DNA of 13,396 bases, from NCBI GenBank assembly GCA_945834545.1, contig CAMAHO010000041.1:1-13396 (forward strand). Reading direction: 5' to 3'. This document shows positions 13,356 to 13,396 of the stretch, piece after piece. Each line of letters begins with the position of its first letter. Within the stretch, counting starts at the first letter, position 1. The notes beneath the pieces are model-generated. The model was given only the letters and a program-made list of their open reading frames with translations, searched no databases and was not told the DNA's origin. This DNA comes from an uncultured Lachnospiraceae bacterium. GTDB lineage: Bacteria; Bacillota; Clostridia; Lachnospirales; Lachnospiraceae. A program made the translations under genes and the position numbers.

Positions 13356-13393
13356 AAATCGCTTCGATGGGTATTCCGTCGGAGCGATTTTTT
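13356..13393 (+). terminator. Rho-independent terminator of the cyclase/FecR operon
   Basis: A 15-bp stem (13356-13370 with 13376-13390, containing two G-T pairs) with loop GTATT is followed by a T run (13388-13393). It begins 16 nt after the stop of the FecR-domain gene and is the first strong terminator after the promoter near 7824. Confidence 0.92.
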
Positions 13394-13396
13394 CAT

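Overview
The window looks like chromosomal DNA from an anaerobic Firmicute, most likely a gut Lachnospiraceae (inference). The grounds are moderate GC, AGGAGG-type ribosome binding sites, a GH3 β-glucosidase with swapped domains of the Ruminococcus albus/Butyrivibrio type, a Firmicute UmuC/DinB-like polymerase next to a YolD-like gene, and a clostridial subtilase. I see no rRNA, tRNA, CRISPR array, transposase or phage gene.

Layout: (1) Positions 1-973 hold the 3' end of an unidentified membrane-anchored protein, overlapping by ATGA with a zinc-ribbon/DUF4234 membrane protein, closed by a strong terminator. (2) Positions 977-5940 hold a near-consensus promoter with an inverted repeat at its start site, then a GH3 glycosidase, an array of 35-bp repeats derived from that gene's 3' end, a Y-family DNA polymerase, a short YolD-like partner and a strong hairpin terminator. 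(3) Positions 5939-7684 (minus strand) hold a subtilisin-family (S8) protein whose catalytic serine position reads glycine, so it is probably a pseudoprotease. (4) Positions 7685-7898 are a divergent control region with a promoter and a perfect 9-bp inverted repeat. (5) Positions 7899-13393 hold four same-strand genes that appear to form one operon ending in a strong terminator: a CHASE2 class III adenylate cyclase, a xylose-isomerase-like TIM-barrel protein, a GAF-HD-GYP phosphohydrolase and a membrane-anchored FecR-domain protein with Ser/Glu repeats and an InlB-like C-terminus.

The best candidate for a new system is the 7.8-13.4 kb cluster. It combines an extracytoplasmic sensor fused to a cyclic-nucleotide synthase, a cytoplasmic GAF-gated HD phosphohydrolase and an envelope FecR protein. 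That suggests an envelope-sensing pathway based on cAMP, which is unusual for Clostridia. The link between the genes is inferred from gene order, spacing and domain content. Other points of interest are the apparently inactive subtilase, the stop-codon-containing repeats between the glycosidase and polymerase genes, an insertion inside the HD-GYP domain, and several in-frame minisatellite-like repeats.
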